From positions 1 through 43,979 of the forward strand of contig NZ_JAASRU010000017.1 of NCBI RefSeq assembly GCF_011761495.1: a DNA stretch of 43,979 nucleotides. Direction: 5' to 3'. The number at the start of each line of letters is the position of its first letter. Position 1 is the stretch's first letter. The notes beneath the pieces are model-generated. The model ran no database searches. It was not told the DNA's origin and saw only the letters and a list, made by a program, of their open reading frames with translations. The position numbers and the translations under genes were made by a program. The stretch comes from Alkalibacillus almallahensis. GTDB taxonomy: Bacteria > Bacillota > Bacilli > Bacillales > Alkalibacillaceae. This document shows, in pieces, positions 32,351 to 41,092 of the stretch.

Positions 32351-33157
32351 GTGACAGTAGTAAAAGCATTAACAATCGCTGGATCTGACTCTGGTGGCGG
32401 AGCCGGGATTCAAGCGGATTTAAAAACCTTTCAAGAATTAAAGGCATATGGCATGTCAGTATTGACGGCTGTAACAGCACAAAATACATTAGGCGTCCAA
32501 GCCGTTTATCCTCTAACAGTAAGCCAGGTTGAAGAACAGTTGGATTCAGTTGGAGAAGATTTAAAGCCTGATGCTTTAAAAACGGGGATGTTATTTAGTG
32601 CAGAAATTATTGAAGCTGTAGCGAGAAAAATCCAGCAACACGAGATGAATAATGTTGTGCTTGATCCTGTTATGATTGCAAAAGGTGGTGCCAAACTGTT
32701 ACAAGATGAAGCAATTGCTACGATGAAAAAGCACTTAATACCACTTGCAACTATTGTAACGCCAAATATTCCTGAAGCTGAAGTGATGACAGGTTTAACA
32801 TTAAATTCATTAAAAGACCGAAAAGAGGCTGCTGAATGTTTATATCAGTTGGGAGCTAAAAATATTATTATTAAAGGTGGTCATGGTGAAGAAGATGAGG
32901 TGGTCGACCTTATATATGATGGTGAGACGTTTACACAATTAATAAATGAACGTAAGTATACAACAAATACACATGGTACAGGATGCACATTTGCAGCAGC
33001 GATTGCAGCTGAACTCGCAAAAGGGTTCAATGTTATAGACGCCGTTCGTGTTGCAAGGGAGTTTACTCAAGTTGCAATTGAAAATGATTTAAACATCGGA
33101 TCTGGTCAAGGACCAACAAACCATTGGGCTTATCAAAGTAGGAAAGAAAAAGTATGA
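32351..33157 (+). CDS. thiD: HMP/HMP-phosphate kinase ThiD
   Basis: ThiD phosphorylates hydroxymethylpyrimidine twice, giving HMP-PP for ThiE. The ribokinase-fold protein has TIAGSDSGGGAGIQADLKTFQE, VTAQNTLGVQ, the VLDPVMIAKGGAKLL segment, PNIPEAE and the GTGCTFAAAIAAELAKG anion hole with the catalytic Cys. GTG at 32351 is 7 nt behind GGGAGGA and is preferred; an ATG two codons earlier (32345) sits too close to the site. It strongly resembles B. subtilis YjbV/ThiD. The TGA overlaps the thiE ATG by four bases. Confidence 0.95.
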   Translation: MTVVKALTIAGSDSGGGAGIQADLKTFQELKAYGMSVLTAVTAQNTLGVQAVYPLTVSQVEEQLDSVGEDLKPDALKTGMLFSAEIIEAVARKIQQHEMNNVVLDPVMIAKGGAKLLQDEAIATMKKHLIPLATIVTPNIPEAEVMTGLTLNSLKDRKEAAECLYQLGAKNIIIKGGHGEEDEVVDLIYDGETFTQLINERKYTTNTHGTGCTFAAAIAAELAKGFNVIDAVRVAREFTQVAIENDLNIGSGQGPTNHWAYQSRKEKV

Positions 33158-33792
33158 TCGAACAACAATTGGCATTATATCTTGTGATGGGTAGTCAAAA
33201 TTGTAAACATGATCCTGTTGAGACGTTAGAGAAAGCTATCCAAGGCGGTGTGACTTTCTTTCAATTTCGTGAAAAGGGAGTAGGTTCAAAGATAGGTGAA
33301 GAAAAGATCGAATTAGGTCTTTGTCTTAAAGAAGTTTGCCATCAATATGGCGTTCCATTTATTGTTAATGATGACCTTGAGCTCGTTAGTGAGTTAGACG
33401 CTGATGGGTTACATATCGGCCAAAAAGATGGTGATATGAAGAAAATGAAAGAGTCACTTAAAAGCTATCAGATGCTTGGGGTTTCGACTCATAATGTAGA
33501 TGAAGCTCTTGAAGCCCAAAAACTTGGTGTAGATTATATTGGCGTTGGCCCTATGTTCAACACGTCAACGAAAGACGATATTGAGGAAGTAAATGGCCCT
33601 ATCGTTATTAAAGAAATTAGGAAACAATTGCCGAATATTCCGCTTGTCGGAATTGGCGGAATTAAACATAGTAATGCGTCACAAGTTATTGAAGCAGGTG
33701 CAGATGGAGTAGCAGTGATATCGGATATTACACAGGCCGAATCAGTGAAAGAAGCTACTGAAAGATTAGTTGAGAATGCTAATCGACTGTGA
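33154..33792 (+). CDS. thiE: Thiamin-phosphate synthase ThiE
   Basis: ThiE joins HMP-PP and thiazole phosphate to thiamin phosphate, the last step of the operon. The 212-residue TIM barrel has FFQFREKG (pyrimidine site), PFIVNDDLELVSELDADGLHIGQKDGD (diphosphate/Mg binding), LGVSTHNVDEAL, YIGVGPMFNTSTK and PLVGIGGIKHSNA. The start overlaps the thiD stop as ATGA, showing translational coupling. It is the final gene before a terminator. A separate thiamin-monophosphate kinase is not in the window. Confidence 0.96.
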   Translation: MIEQQLALYLVMGSQNCKHDPVETLEKAIQGGVTFFQFREKGVGSKIGEEKIELGLCLKEVCHQYGVPFIVNDDLELVSELDADGLHIGQKDGDMKKMKESLKSYQMLGVSTHNVDEALEAQKLGVDYIGVGPMFNTSTKDDIEEVNGPIVIKEIRKQLPNIPLVGIGGIKHSNASQVIEAGADGVAVISDITQAESVKEATERLVENANRL

Positions 33793-33825
33793 TTCTAATT
33801 TACGTTAGCTCATACTGAGTAGAAA

Positions 33826-33857
33826 AAAGAGGGTCTCAATAACGACCCTCTTTACTA
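33826..33857. terminator. Terminator of the thi biosynthesis operon
   Basis: AAAGAGGGTC (33826-33835) pairs with GACCCTCTTT (33844-33853) around 8 nt. T residues on the + side are few; on the minus side six A residues read as T, so it can act from the thiZ side too. Positions 33858-33982 hold nothing else that I can support. Confidence 0.75.
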
Positions 33858-33982
33858 TTGGATTATGCGTACGCTTTATTAATTTTTTATTATTACCCTA
33901 ATCCTTGTATAGAATATTGAATGGGGCTAAGTTTCATTTTATTAGCATTTCGTATTAGTAAAATATTATTGCCTGTGATTGG

Positions 33983-34729
33983 CTAAGACGGTAAATGAGA
34001 AGCACGCATTTCTTTATAAATCTCTTTTTTAAATTCTAAAAAGTCATGTGATAACAGTAAATCTTCATTTCTTGGCCGTTCAAAAGAGACACTCATTTCC
34101 CGTTGAATGTTTGCTGGGCTATTCGAAAGTATGATGATGCGATCAGACAAAAACAACGCTTCTTCAATATTATGAGTGACAAAAACAATTGAACGTTTAT
34201 GTTCTTCCCACATCGAAAGAAGCCATTGTTGCATGTCCGTTCGGGTAAATTCATCGAGTGCTGAGAAAGGTTCATCTAACAAAATTAACGGTTGTGGACT
34301 TAAAACACTCCGTATAAATGAAACGCGTTGTTTCATACCACCTGACAGTTCGTAGGGATAGGCATCAGCATAATCAGATAAACCAGCACGGTCAATCATT
34401 TGTAATGCTGTGTCACGATCGCGTTTTCCTTGAATTTCTTGACCAAGTAACACGTTATCTAAAACGGAACGCCAAGGAAACAAAGATGGTGATTGTGGTG
34501 TGTAGCTGACTGAACCAGGTTGATTTTTGATACTTTCATTGTTTAATACAATGTCGCCCGAAGTAGGTGTTTCAATGCCACCGATGATTCGAAATAGAGT
34601 ACTTTTGCCACTGCCTGATGGTCCTAATATCGAAACGAATTCTCCTTGGTCAATAGAAAAATTGATCTCCTCTAATACTTCTTGTTCGCCGAATGATTGA
34701 CTAATATTTTTAACATCAAGATGAGCCAT
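33983..34729 (-). CDS. thiZ: ABC transporter ATP-binding protein ThiZ
   Basis: The 248-residue ATPase energises uptake of thiamin pyrimidine precursors. Walker A GPSGSGKST, Q-loop region YTPQSPSLFPWRSV, signature LSGGMKQR, Walker B LILLDEPFSALD and switch His (FVTHNIEEA) are all present, in the nitrate/sulfonate/taurine-type (SsuB-like) subfamily. The ATG at 34729 has AGAGGAA upstream and overlaps thiX by 14 nt; the longer in-frame reading to 34819 is inside thiX and rejected. Naming rests on the operon and its TPP riboswitch. Confidence 0.9.
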   Translation of the reverse strand: MAHLDVKNISQSFGEQEVLEEINFSIDQGEFVSILGPSGSGKSTLFRIIGGIETPTSGDIVLNNESIKNQPGSVSYTPQSPSLFPWRSVLDNVLLGQEIQGKRDRDTALQMIDRAGLSDYADAYPYELSGGMKQRVSFIRSVLSPQPLILLDEPFSALDEFTRTDMQQWLLSMWEEHKRSIVFVTHNIEEALFLSDRIIILSNSPANIQREMSVSFERPRNEDLLLSHDFLEFKKEIYKEMRASHLPS

Positions 34730-35495
34730 TTGTATTCCTCTTTTCGGATGCTTGCCAACGTATGACACGTTTTTCGAGCCAAACGATAAGCATAAAGAAT
34801 AATAAACTAATAAACACAATTATAAATATAGCGACGAAAACTCGGTCTGCTCTGAATGAGGAGGAAGCAAGTGTCATATAAACACCCAATCCCTTATTAG
34901 CTCCGAGCCATTCGGAAATAACAGCGCCCATTACGCTATAAGTTGCAGAAATTTTCAAACCAGAGAACAGTGAAGGCAATGCACTTGGCCATTCTAATTT
35001 CCAGAACATTTGGCGCTTAGTTGCACCGGCCATTAGCATATAATGGCGCAGATCACGGTCCGTTTGCTGTAATCCACCTAGTAGCGAAATAGCGATCGGG
35101 AAGAAGCAAACGAGTGTGATAACGATTAACTTCGGTAACATACCAAAACCAAACCAGCCAACGAGTAAAGGTGCTAATACGATAATTGGTATATTTTGCG
35201 ATAATATGATCAATGGATACATGGACTGACGGAGTACTGGTATTAAATGAAGGAGAGTGGCCACAAGGATCCCACTTAAACTGCCGACGATAAAACCAAT
35301 GATAATCAGCTCTATAGTCGCAAAAACATGTTGATTGTATTCAGTCCATTCATTTATACCGACCGTAAATATATCACTTGGAGCAGGGAGGAACCATTTT
35401 GGTACGTCAAAGACGACTACACTTAATTCCCAAATGATGAAAAGAAGGATGAGGACCGCAAGTGGTCGCCATCCTTGTCTAATCAGATTAAGCAT
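34716..35495 (-). CDS. thiX: ABC transporter permease ThiX
   Basis: The 259-residue inner-membrane permease has about six helices and the EAA-type loop (HYMLMAGATKRQMFWKLEWPSALPSLFSGLK) where the ATPase docks. Relatives are SsuC/TauC-like permeases. With ThiY and ThiZ it forms the importer for N-formyl-4-amino-5-aminomethyl-2-methylpyrimidine, known from B. halodurans. It overlaps thiZ by 14 nt and the thiamine-binding protein gene by 8 nt, so the three are translationally coupled. Confidence 0.9.
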   Translation of the reverse strand: MLNLIRQGWRPLAVLILLFIIWELSVVVFDVPKWFLPAPSDIFTVGINEWTEYNQHVFATIELIIIGFIVGSLSGILVATLLHLIPVLRQSMYPLIILSQNIPIIVLAPLLVGWFGFGMLPKLIVITLVCFFPIAISLLGGLQQTDRDLRHYMLMAGATKRQMFWKLEWPSALPSLFSGLKISATYSVMGAVISEWLGANKGLGVYMTLASSSFRADRVFVAIFIIVFISLLFFMLIVWLEKRVIRWQASEKRNTNGSS

Positions 35496-35787
35496 GACGA
35501 TGTTTCTCCGTTAATGCATCCATTGAAGCCCCATCAGGGTAATGCGCGATTTTAACTTGTGAAATGACATTAGGACAGCCGATCTCAATCATTTTGCGGT
35601 TGATGTCTTCTACGATTGATAATAACTCAGTCAATTCTCCTTCCATTGTTGTTTCAAGTGGCCCGACTTCGTATTTTACACCCGATTCATCAATAACGTT
35701 AATCGCCTCATCCACATAAGGAATGACGTCATCGTTCGGTCCAGGTGTTTTTGGGATCACTTGAATACTTAATAGTGTGTTAGCCAT
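35488..35787 (-). CDS. Thiamine-binding protein, MTH1187/YkoF-like (UPF0045)
   Basis: The 99-residue ferredoxin-like fold protein belongs to the MTH1187/YqgV family. VIPYVDEAINVIDESGVKYEVGPLETTMEGELTELLSIVEDI is the characteristic repeat half. The family, with YkoF, binds thiamin or its pyrimidine and is often found in thiamin transporter operons. How it contributes to transport is not established; it may buffer or sense the ligand. The ATG at 35787 is 8 nt behind GGAGG; the adjacent ATG at 35790 is possible. It starts 3 nt after the thiY stop. Confidence 0.87.
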   Translation of the reverse strand: MANTLLSIQVIPKTPGPNDDVIPYVDEAINVIDESGVKYEVGPLETTMEGELTELLSIVEDINRKMIEIGCPNVISQVKIAHYPDGASMDALTEKHRHA

Positions 35788-35790
35788 CAT

Positions 35791-36789
35791 TTATTCCTCC
35801 TCGGGTAAAAAATCATTGGTGAAAGCATCTTCAGCAGTGAATTCACCGTCTAGTAAATCATGTTCGTTCATCCATTCCGCATAATTTTCCCATGTATCAA
35901 GTTCTTGCTGACCCCATCTGGAAGCATCGTCTTGGTAACGTGGGGAAAGCCACTCCTGACTGGCTTTCACGAGTTCTTCATCTAAATCAGGTTCAGCTTC
36001 GATTAAGATATTAGCTGCTTCCTCAGGATTTTCAATCGCATACTGATAACCTTCTGAAGCGGCATGCATAAAGCTTTCCGCTAGATCTGGTTGATCATTC
36101 ACGATGGATTCACTCGTTGCCAATACAGGTGTATAGTAATCAAGTTTTTCACTATAATCCGTTAAATAAATCATGTTCAAATCTGTTCCGCGCAATTCAG
36201 CTTCAATTCCATCCCAGCCGTAATAAATCCAGCCAAAGTCAATACCTTGACGCTCAACAGCTGTGAAAAAGTCAGAATCTCCAATATTGACAGTTTCAAC
36301 GTTGTCAACATTAGCATCTTCTTGCTGCATCAACGATGAAATGACAGCTTCTTCAAGCGGGGCGCCCCAGCCACCGTAAGTTTTGCCTTCGAAATCGGCA
36401 GGTGAGGTGATGCCAGATCCTTCAAGTGCTGCAAAACCAGACGTGTTATGTTGAATGACAGCAGCAATTGAGACAACTGGAACATCTTGTACGCGCGCTT
36501 CTGTTATATTTTCTTGGAAACTAATCCCGAAGTCCACTTCACCTGAGGCAATCATCTGTTCAGGTGAAGCCTCCCCAGGTAAAATGATATTAACATTTAA
36601 GCCTTGCTCTTCAAAAAAACCTTCAGCTTGGGCGACATAAAGCCCCGTGTGATTCGTGTTAGGTGTCCAATCGAGCACGACATCTACACTCGTTAACTCA
36701 TCTTCATTCTCCTGAGATTCATTGTTCTCGTCATTACTACAAGCAGCTAACAATACGAATAACAAGATTAATAGAAATAATTTTTTCAT
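35791..36789 (-). CDS. thiY: Pyrimidine-precursor substrate-binding lipoprotein ThiY
   Basis: The 332-residue lipoprotein captures formylaminopyrimidine or HMP-like compounds outside the cell. The signal peptide MKKLFLLILLFVLLAAC ends in the lipobox LAAC, with lipidated Cys17. The NMT1/THI5-like domain follows: VDVVLDWTPNTNHTGLYVAQAEGFFEEQGLNV, PEQMIASGEVDFGIS and YGGWGAPLEEAVI. The WTPNTNH segment is typical of pyrimidine binders. The ATG at 36789 follows GGGAGGTTTCT; a longer in-frame reading to 36816 adds residues before the lysines and is rejected. Control is by the TPP riboswitch directly upstream. Confidence 0.93.
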   Translation of the reverse strand: MKKLFLLILLFVLLAACSNDENNESQENEDELTSVDVVLDWTPNTNHTGLYVAQAEGFFEEQGLNVNIILPGEASPEQMIASGEVDFGISFQENITEARVQDVPVVSIAAVIQHNTSGFAALEGSGITSPADFEGKTYGGWGAPLEEAVISSLMQQEDANVDNVETVNIGDSDFFTAVERQGIDFGWIYYGWDGIEAELRGTDLNMIYLTDYSEKLDYYTPVLATSESIVNDQPDLAESFMHAASEGYQYAIENPEEAANILIEAEPDLDEELVKASQEWLSPRYQDDASRWGQQELDTWENYAEWMNEHDLLDGEFTAEDAFTNDFLPEEE

Positions 36790-36830
36790 AGAAACCTCCC
36801 AATGATTGATAGCCATAAGTTGGAGGTACT

Positions 36831-36861
36831 AAAAAAGCCCTAGGTACAGTTCTCCTAGGGC
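36831..36861 (-). terminator. Riboswitch terminator upstream of thiY
   Basis: GCCCTAGG (36837-36844) pairs with CCTAGGGC (36854-36861) around 9 nt; on the minus strand six T residues follow (36836-36831). It lies between the TPP aptamer and the thiY start. Confidence 0.85.
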
Positions 36862-36895
36862 ACACAAAGTTTAATTGAAATGAAGCATTATTGTG

Positions 36896-36982
36896 TTCCC
36901 TACGCTGGTCTTAGCCAGTTCAGGTTCTAAGAGTCAGTATCTTACGGATACAATCTCAACCAGCAACACTGGTCCCCCTACA
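36896..36982 (-). promoter_or_regulatory. TPP riboswitch aptamer controlling thiY-thiZ
   Basis: On the minus strand the aptamer reads from TAGGGGG through GTTGAGA, GAACCTGAACTGG and ACCAGCGTAGGGAA, the conserved Thi-box elements. With the terminator at 36831-36861 it should switch off import when TPP is plentiful. It is the second TPP riboswitch in the window. Confidence 0.93.
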
Positions 36983-36997
36983 ACTTATGTCTATACG

Positions 36998-37025
36998 ATT
37001 TTATTCCGATTAAAGTGTGCCACAA
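36998..37025 (-). promoter_or_regulatory. Candidate promoter of the thiY transport operon
   Basis: On the minus strand TTGTGG (37025-37020) and TAAAAT (37003-36998) are 16 nt apart, shortly upstream of the aptamer. The rest of 37026-37200 shows no gene. Confidence 0.45.
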
Positions 37026-37201
37026 TTTTGTAACAATTGCAACTGTTAGGGTGTTGTTTTAGTCAACAATATTTTAAATCTAAAAACGTAAATACGGAGG
37101 GGTAGACCACGGTTTTATAAGTATGTATGATTAAGAAATCTTTTCCTAAGAAGGTTTTGTTTATAGTTCTCAAATTAAACTAATACCAAATCTTATAGCA
37201 C

Positions 37202-37230
37202 TTGAATTGAGAGGTTAATTATTTTATAAT
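37202..37230 (+). promoter_or_regulatory. Sigma-A promoter of the acyl-CoA ligase gene
   Basis: TTGAAT (37202-37207) and TATAAT (37225-37230) are exactly 17 nt apart, 57 nt before the preferred start. Confidence 0.75.
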
Positions 37231-37287
37231 AAAAATTAGAATTTTCTGATTAATAAGTCATCAAACATAATGAGGGGGAGTGTTTCG

Positions 37288-38895
37288 GTGGATACGAATG
37301 TTTCAAATGATTTCGAGAAGGTATTGGAACGAGCAAGAAGAAACACATTAGGTGACTTATTGTTACGGACGCGTGAGCGCATGCCGGACAAATTCGCTCT
37401 GGATTACGAGGGAAAACGAGTGACTTATGCTGAACTTGATGATCTCGTTAATCAAACAGCGAACGCATTTCGAAAGCAAGGTATGGCCAAAGGTGATATG
37501 ATCACCGTAATGTCTAAAAACAGTTTAGATTTTGTGGTGCTAAAATTCGCTTTAGCTCGTCTTGGTGCAGTTATGATCCCAATCAATTATATGTTATCAA
37601 ATGAAGATGTTGCTTATATTTTAGAGCATTCACAAGCCAATGGTATGTTGGCATCTCAAGATTTCGCACCTGTATTAGAAGAAGCGGCAAAACCAGGAAC
37701 AATTCGATTTAAGTTCCTAATGGATTTAGAAGCAGGCGAAAATGTGGGTGAAGAATTAGTTGAATGGGAGTCTCTAGAAGATTCCCGTTCGAATGAGTCA
37801 AATGAATTCGTTGATGAAGATTTAGCTGATGATGATCTAGCTCATGTCTTGTACACAAGCGGGACTGAATCTCGTCCTAAAGGCGTCATGTTATCTCATA
37901 AGAGTTTAGTTAGCGAATATGTCAGTTGCGTGGTTGACGGAAAAATGGAAAGTCGCGACGTGCTCGTTCATGCCTTACCGATGTATCATAGTGCTCAATT
38001 ACATGTGTTTTTAGGGCCAAGTATTTATTTAGGTGCAAGTGGTATTATTTTACCTAATGCAACGCCTGAAGGAATTTTAGAAACGATTGAGACGTATGGT
38101 GCGACACAATTATTCGCACCACCCACTGTGTGGATTGCTTTATTACGTCATCCAGATTTTGAAAAGCGTGACTTATCAACACTTGAGAAATGTTATTACG
38201 GTGCTGCGATTATGCCCCGGGAAATATTAAAAGAGCTATCTGAACGTCTGCCTAATGCGAAGTTTTGGAACTTTTATGGGCAAACAGAAGTAGCCCCATT
38301 AGCAACGGCTCTGCAACCAGAAGATCAATTACGTAAACTCGGATCCGCTGGTAAGGCAACGTTAAATGTGCAAACGAAACTTGTTGATGATCAAGGCGAA
38401 GAAGTGCCGCGCGGGGAAGTCGGTGAAATTGTCCATCGAACGCCACATGCGATGAAAGGTTATTTGAATGATCCAGAAAAGACTGCGGAAGTATTCCAAA
38501 ATGGCTGGTTTCACAGTGGTGATCTAGGTGTGATGGATGAAGAAGGGTATGTCACAATTGTTGATCGCAAGAAGGACATGATTAATACAGGTGGCGTTAA
38601 CGTCTCAAGTCGTGAAGTTGAAGAAGCGATATATGAACTTGACGGTGTTTCAGAAGTTGCGGTAATCGGCTTACCAGATGCTTATTGGATTGAAGCGGTA
38701 ACCGCAATTGTGGTACCGAAAGAAGGATATCAATTAACGAAGGAAGATGTTGTTCACTTTTGTTCAAATAAGTTAACCAAATTTAAAGTACCGAAATACG
38801 TACAAATTACGGATCAATTACCTAAAAACCCAAGCGGTAAGGTATTAAAACGATCTTTACGTGATCAATACGAATCAGTTACAAATGAATCTTAG
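37288..38895 (+). CDS. Fatty-acid-type acyl-CoA ligase (AMP-binding)
   Basis: This 535-residue ANL-superfamily enzyme activates a carboxylic acid as acyl-AMP and then forms the CoA thioester. Motifs in order are VLYTSGTESRPKGVMLSH (P-loop), the FYGQTEVAPLAT segment (A5), GWFHSGDLGVMDEEGYVTIVDRKKDMI (A7-A8 hinge) and PKNPSGKVLKR with the catalytic Lys. The pattern fits long- or medium-chain fatty acyl-CoA synthetases; the chain length cannot be read. GTG at 37288 is 7 nt behind GGGGGAG and is preferred over the ATG at 37270, which precedes the ribosome site. It is monocistronic with its own promoter and terminator. No FadR box is evident to me. Confidence 0.9.
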   Translation: MDTNVSNDFEKVLERARRNTLGDLLLRTRERMPDKFALDYEGKRVTYAELDDLVNQTANAFRKQGMAKGDMITVMSKNSLDFVVLKFALARLGAVMIPINYMLSNEDVAYILEHSQANGMLASQDFAPVLEEAAKPGTIRFKFLMDLEAGENVGEELVEWESLEDSRSNESNEFVDEDLADDDLAHVLYTSGTESRPKGVMLSHKSLVSEYVSCVVDGKMESRDVLVHALPMYHSAQLHVFLGPSIYLGASGIILPNATPEGILETIETYGATQLFAPPTVWIALLRHPDFEKRDLSTLEKCYYGAAIMPREILKELSERLPNAKFWNFYGQTEVAPLATALQPEDQLRKLGSAGKATLNVQTKLVDDQGEEVPRGEVGEIVHRTPHAMKGYLNDPEKTAEVFQNGWFHSGDLGVMDEEGYVTIVDRKKDMINTGGVNVSSREVEEAIYELDGVSEVAVIGLPDAYWIEAVTAIVVPKEGYQLTKEDVVHFCSNKLTKFKVPKYVQITDQLPKNPSGKVLKRSLRDQYESVTNES

Positions 38896-38896
38896 G

Positions 38897-38926
38897 AAAA
38901 GGCCGGCGTCATGTCGGCCTTTTCTA
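38897..38926 (+). terminator. Intrinsic terminator behind the acyl-CoA ligase gene
   Basis: AAAAGGCCG and CGGCCTTTT pair around a 9-nt loop and run into T residues. Confidence 0.85.
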
Positions 38927-39107
38927 ATGTAATTTATGAATGTAAAGTCAATTTTTGATTGGTTAAAACGTCCGGATAAAAAGTATGGAATGACCATGTG
39001 TGGTAGACATTTCGATTACGAATAAGGAAAATTCATCTATAGATAGAAAATTTCTTTTTTGTCTAACAATTATGATACAATATAAGTTAGAAAATGGGGG
39101 GAGGTCA

Positions 39108-39485
39108 ATGTCTAAAGAAGAGACAGAAAAGGCGAGGGTATTAGCTGAAAAATCAACATTACTCGCTCAATTAGGGGCTTCAATTTATCACCAATATCGC
39201 ATTGGTCAATTATACAGTGATGAGTTGAAAGGATATGCGACTCGTATACAAAAGCTTGATACAGTTTTACATAAATTAAACGAGTCTGGAGATTCGAAGG
39301 CCACATGTACATGTGGAACAACGGTTAGTGAAGCAGATATTTATTGTCCATCTTGTGGGCAAGCATTGACTTTTTTACAACTCAATAGACAGGATGAAAC
39401 ATGTAAACAGTGCGACACAGCCTTACTTCAAGATGCAACATTTTGCCATGTATGTGGGAAGCGGAATAGGGAGGAAGCGACATGA
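39108..39485 (+). CDS. Double zinc-ribbon protein, 125 aa
   Basis: The soluble 125-residue protein has an N-terminal helical region (residues 5-60, probable short coiled coil: KARVLAEKSTLLAQLGASIYHQ) and two zinc ribbons, with Cys at 67/69/80/83 and 99/102/113/116. The first ribbon has the unusual spacing CTC instead of CxxC. GGGGGAGG lies directly upstream of the ATG at 39108, and an extended -10 (TGATACAAT near 39072-39080) lies before it. Its stop overlaps the start of the next zinc-ribbon gene (ATGA). Function unknown; a partnership with the membrane protein encoded next is likely. Confidence 0.78.
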   Translation: MSKEETEKARVLAEKSTLLAQLGASIYHQYRIGQLYSDELKGYATRIQKLDTVLHKLNESGDSKATCTCGTTVSEADIYCPSCGQALTFLQLNRQDETCKQCDTALLQDATFCHVCGKRNREEAT

Positions 39486-41092
39486 TCTATTGTCGACAGT
39501 GCGGTACCGCTAATCCTTCAGACGCTAACTATTGCTTTTATGATGGCTATCCTCTTGAACATCATGCATACCCACCTCACATGTCATCAAAATCTCGAGA
39601 ATCTTGCCCACATTGTGGCGCTTGGCGGCATGAACATGCTTCCTATTGTCATATATGTGGTGAATCTTTTGAGCAACTCCAAACGCAAACTTTCACACCC
39701 AAACGTAATGCTCTAAAGTTTAAGCGTGAAGGTAGAGCGGAGGTGCTGAAATCTTTCTTATGGCCTGTTCCGTTAGCAATTGTTTCTATGATTATTATGA
39801 TTGTGGTGATGAATCTATCACTTAATGAAGCGGATGAACAAAGTGTGAATCGAGTTATCGTTGCTTCTTCTGATGTGACGGCAGAACTATTAAGTTATAA
39901 TAACTATTTTGAAAATAGTATCAGCCGTATTCGACAAGTTAATGAAGAGGGAGATTTAAAGACTGATCAAGTCTATTTGACATGGCAAGAAAACTTGTTA
40001 ATAAGTCATGGGATTACTTTTGAGCAGAAAGAAAAGGAAGATGTAAGTGATCTGAATAATGGAAACGAGTCTTATACGATGGACACAGAAGTCCAAAATA
40101 GTAAGCCTCAATACGTGTTTCTAATTGTTTTGCTTACAGGTATAAGTGCTTTAATTTATCGTCGGTTTCGTCCGCGAATTAGTTTGTTCTCAATGGCTAT
40201 TAGTGCAGCAAGTTTTGCGATATGGTACTTGTTACCAGTCGCTATTTTAAGTCTGATTGTGTCTGATTCTCTAAGTCGTGAGTTAAATAACGCTAATAGT
40301 AGGGAAATGAGCTTTCAATTCGTTTTGGACGGAACTTTTATTGTTTGGGGAATATTACTGATCGCTGTCTTTTTTGTTGCTCAACTATGGCGAGAAAAAC
40401 GCTCACTCCCTTATGTCCTGGAAGGGGCAAAACGAGGGAGCTATTGGCTCGTGTTAACCTTTTTACTTTTTTACGTGGGAAGTTTAATTGTCGTTTCATT
40501 ATCAGCGCAAGATGGTCATTATATAAATGTTTTAATGCATGAAAACCTGTTTGTGAATGCTTCTCTAGTAGCAGGTTTCTTAACGATTTTACTTATTAAT
40601 ACTGGCTTCTTTAATACACTCAACTTAAAGACAGGTATGCATCAAGAATCAGAAATAGTTTTTCATCTTTTTAATCGATCGTTGTCGGCACCAGATGAAA
40701 AGATGAGAAATGATAGATTTATGGAAAGCTTCGATCAATATATTTCTCCACTTGAACAGTTAAGTCCATGGTTTTGGTTTAGTTTTGTGATGCTTATGAT
40801 TGCGTGCTTATTAATGGGTACTTATATGAAATCAGGGTCATTGATTATTAAAGTTAAACTAGCAGTCGGGATTGCACTTGTATTTAGCATTATTAATAGT
40901 TTGTTTGTTATCATTATGTCGCAACGAATGGTACAAGTATTTGATGAACAAGAAAGTATAAATTATGCTAACTATGACTTACTAATGACTATGTTCATTA
41001 CATTTGGGTTCATCATGGTCTTTGTTATGGGCGGAATAGGGTTAAGATATCTTTGGAAAGGAGCGAATACAAATGAAAGCAATCGTACATGA
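39482..41092 (+). CDS. Zinc-ribbon polytopic membrane protein, unknown
   Basis: The 536-residue protein opens with zinc ribbons: C4/C7 with C18 but no fourth Cys (a degenerate ribbon), then an intact set C42/C45/C56/C59. A membrane helix at about 93-112 is followed by an extracytoplasmic domain of about 100 residues, then about seven further helices (VFLIVLLTGISALIYRRF onward) ending with a short cytoplasmic tail. It recalls YvbJ-type zinc-ribbon membrane proteins in design but not in detail. Function unknown. It overlaps the preceding zinc-ribbon gene by 4 nt and the following oxidoreductase gene by 20 nt. Confidence 0.75.
   Translation: MIYCRQCGTANPSDANYCFYDGYPLEHHAYPPHMSSKSRESCPHCGAWRHEHASYCHICGESFEQLQTQTFTPKRNALKFKREGRAEVLKSFLWPVPLAIVSMIIMIVVMNLSLNEADEQSVNRVIVASSDVTAELLSYNNYFENSISRIRQVNEEGDLKTDQVYLTWQENLLISHGITFEQKEKEDVSDLNNGNESYTMDTEVQNSKPQYVFLIVLLTGISALIYRRFRPRISLFSMAISAASFAIWYLLPVAILSLIVSDSLSRELNNANSREMSFQFVLDGTFIVWGILLIAVFFVAQLWREKRSLPYVLEGAKRGSYWLVLTFLLFYVGSLIVVSLSAQDGHYINVLMHENLFVNASLVAGFLTILLINTGFFNTLNLKTGMHQESEIVFHLFNRSLSAPDEKMRNDRFMESFDQYISPLEQLSPWFWFSFVMLMIACLLMGTYMKSGSLIIKVKLAVGIALVFSIINSLFVIIMSQRMVQVFDEQESINYANYDLLMTMFITFGFIMVFVMGGIGLRYLWKGANTNESNRT

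Noticed and set aside
38937-39026. 29-codon frame before the zinc-ribbon operon
   Set aside because: No ribosome site, and the composition is not protein-like.
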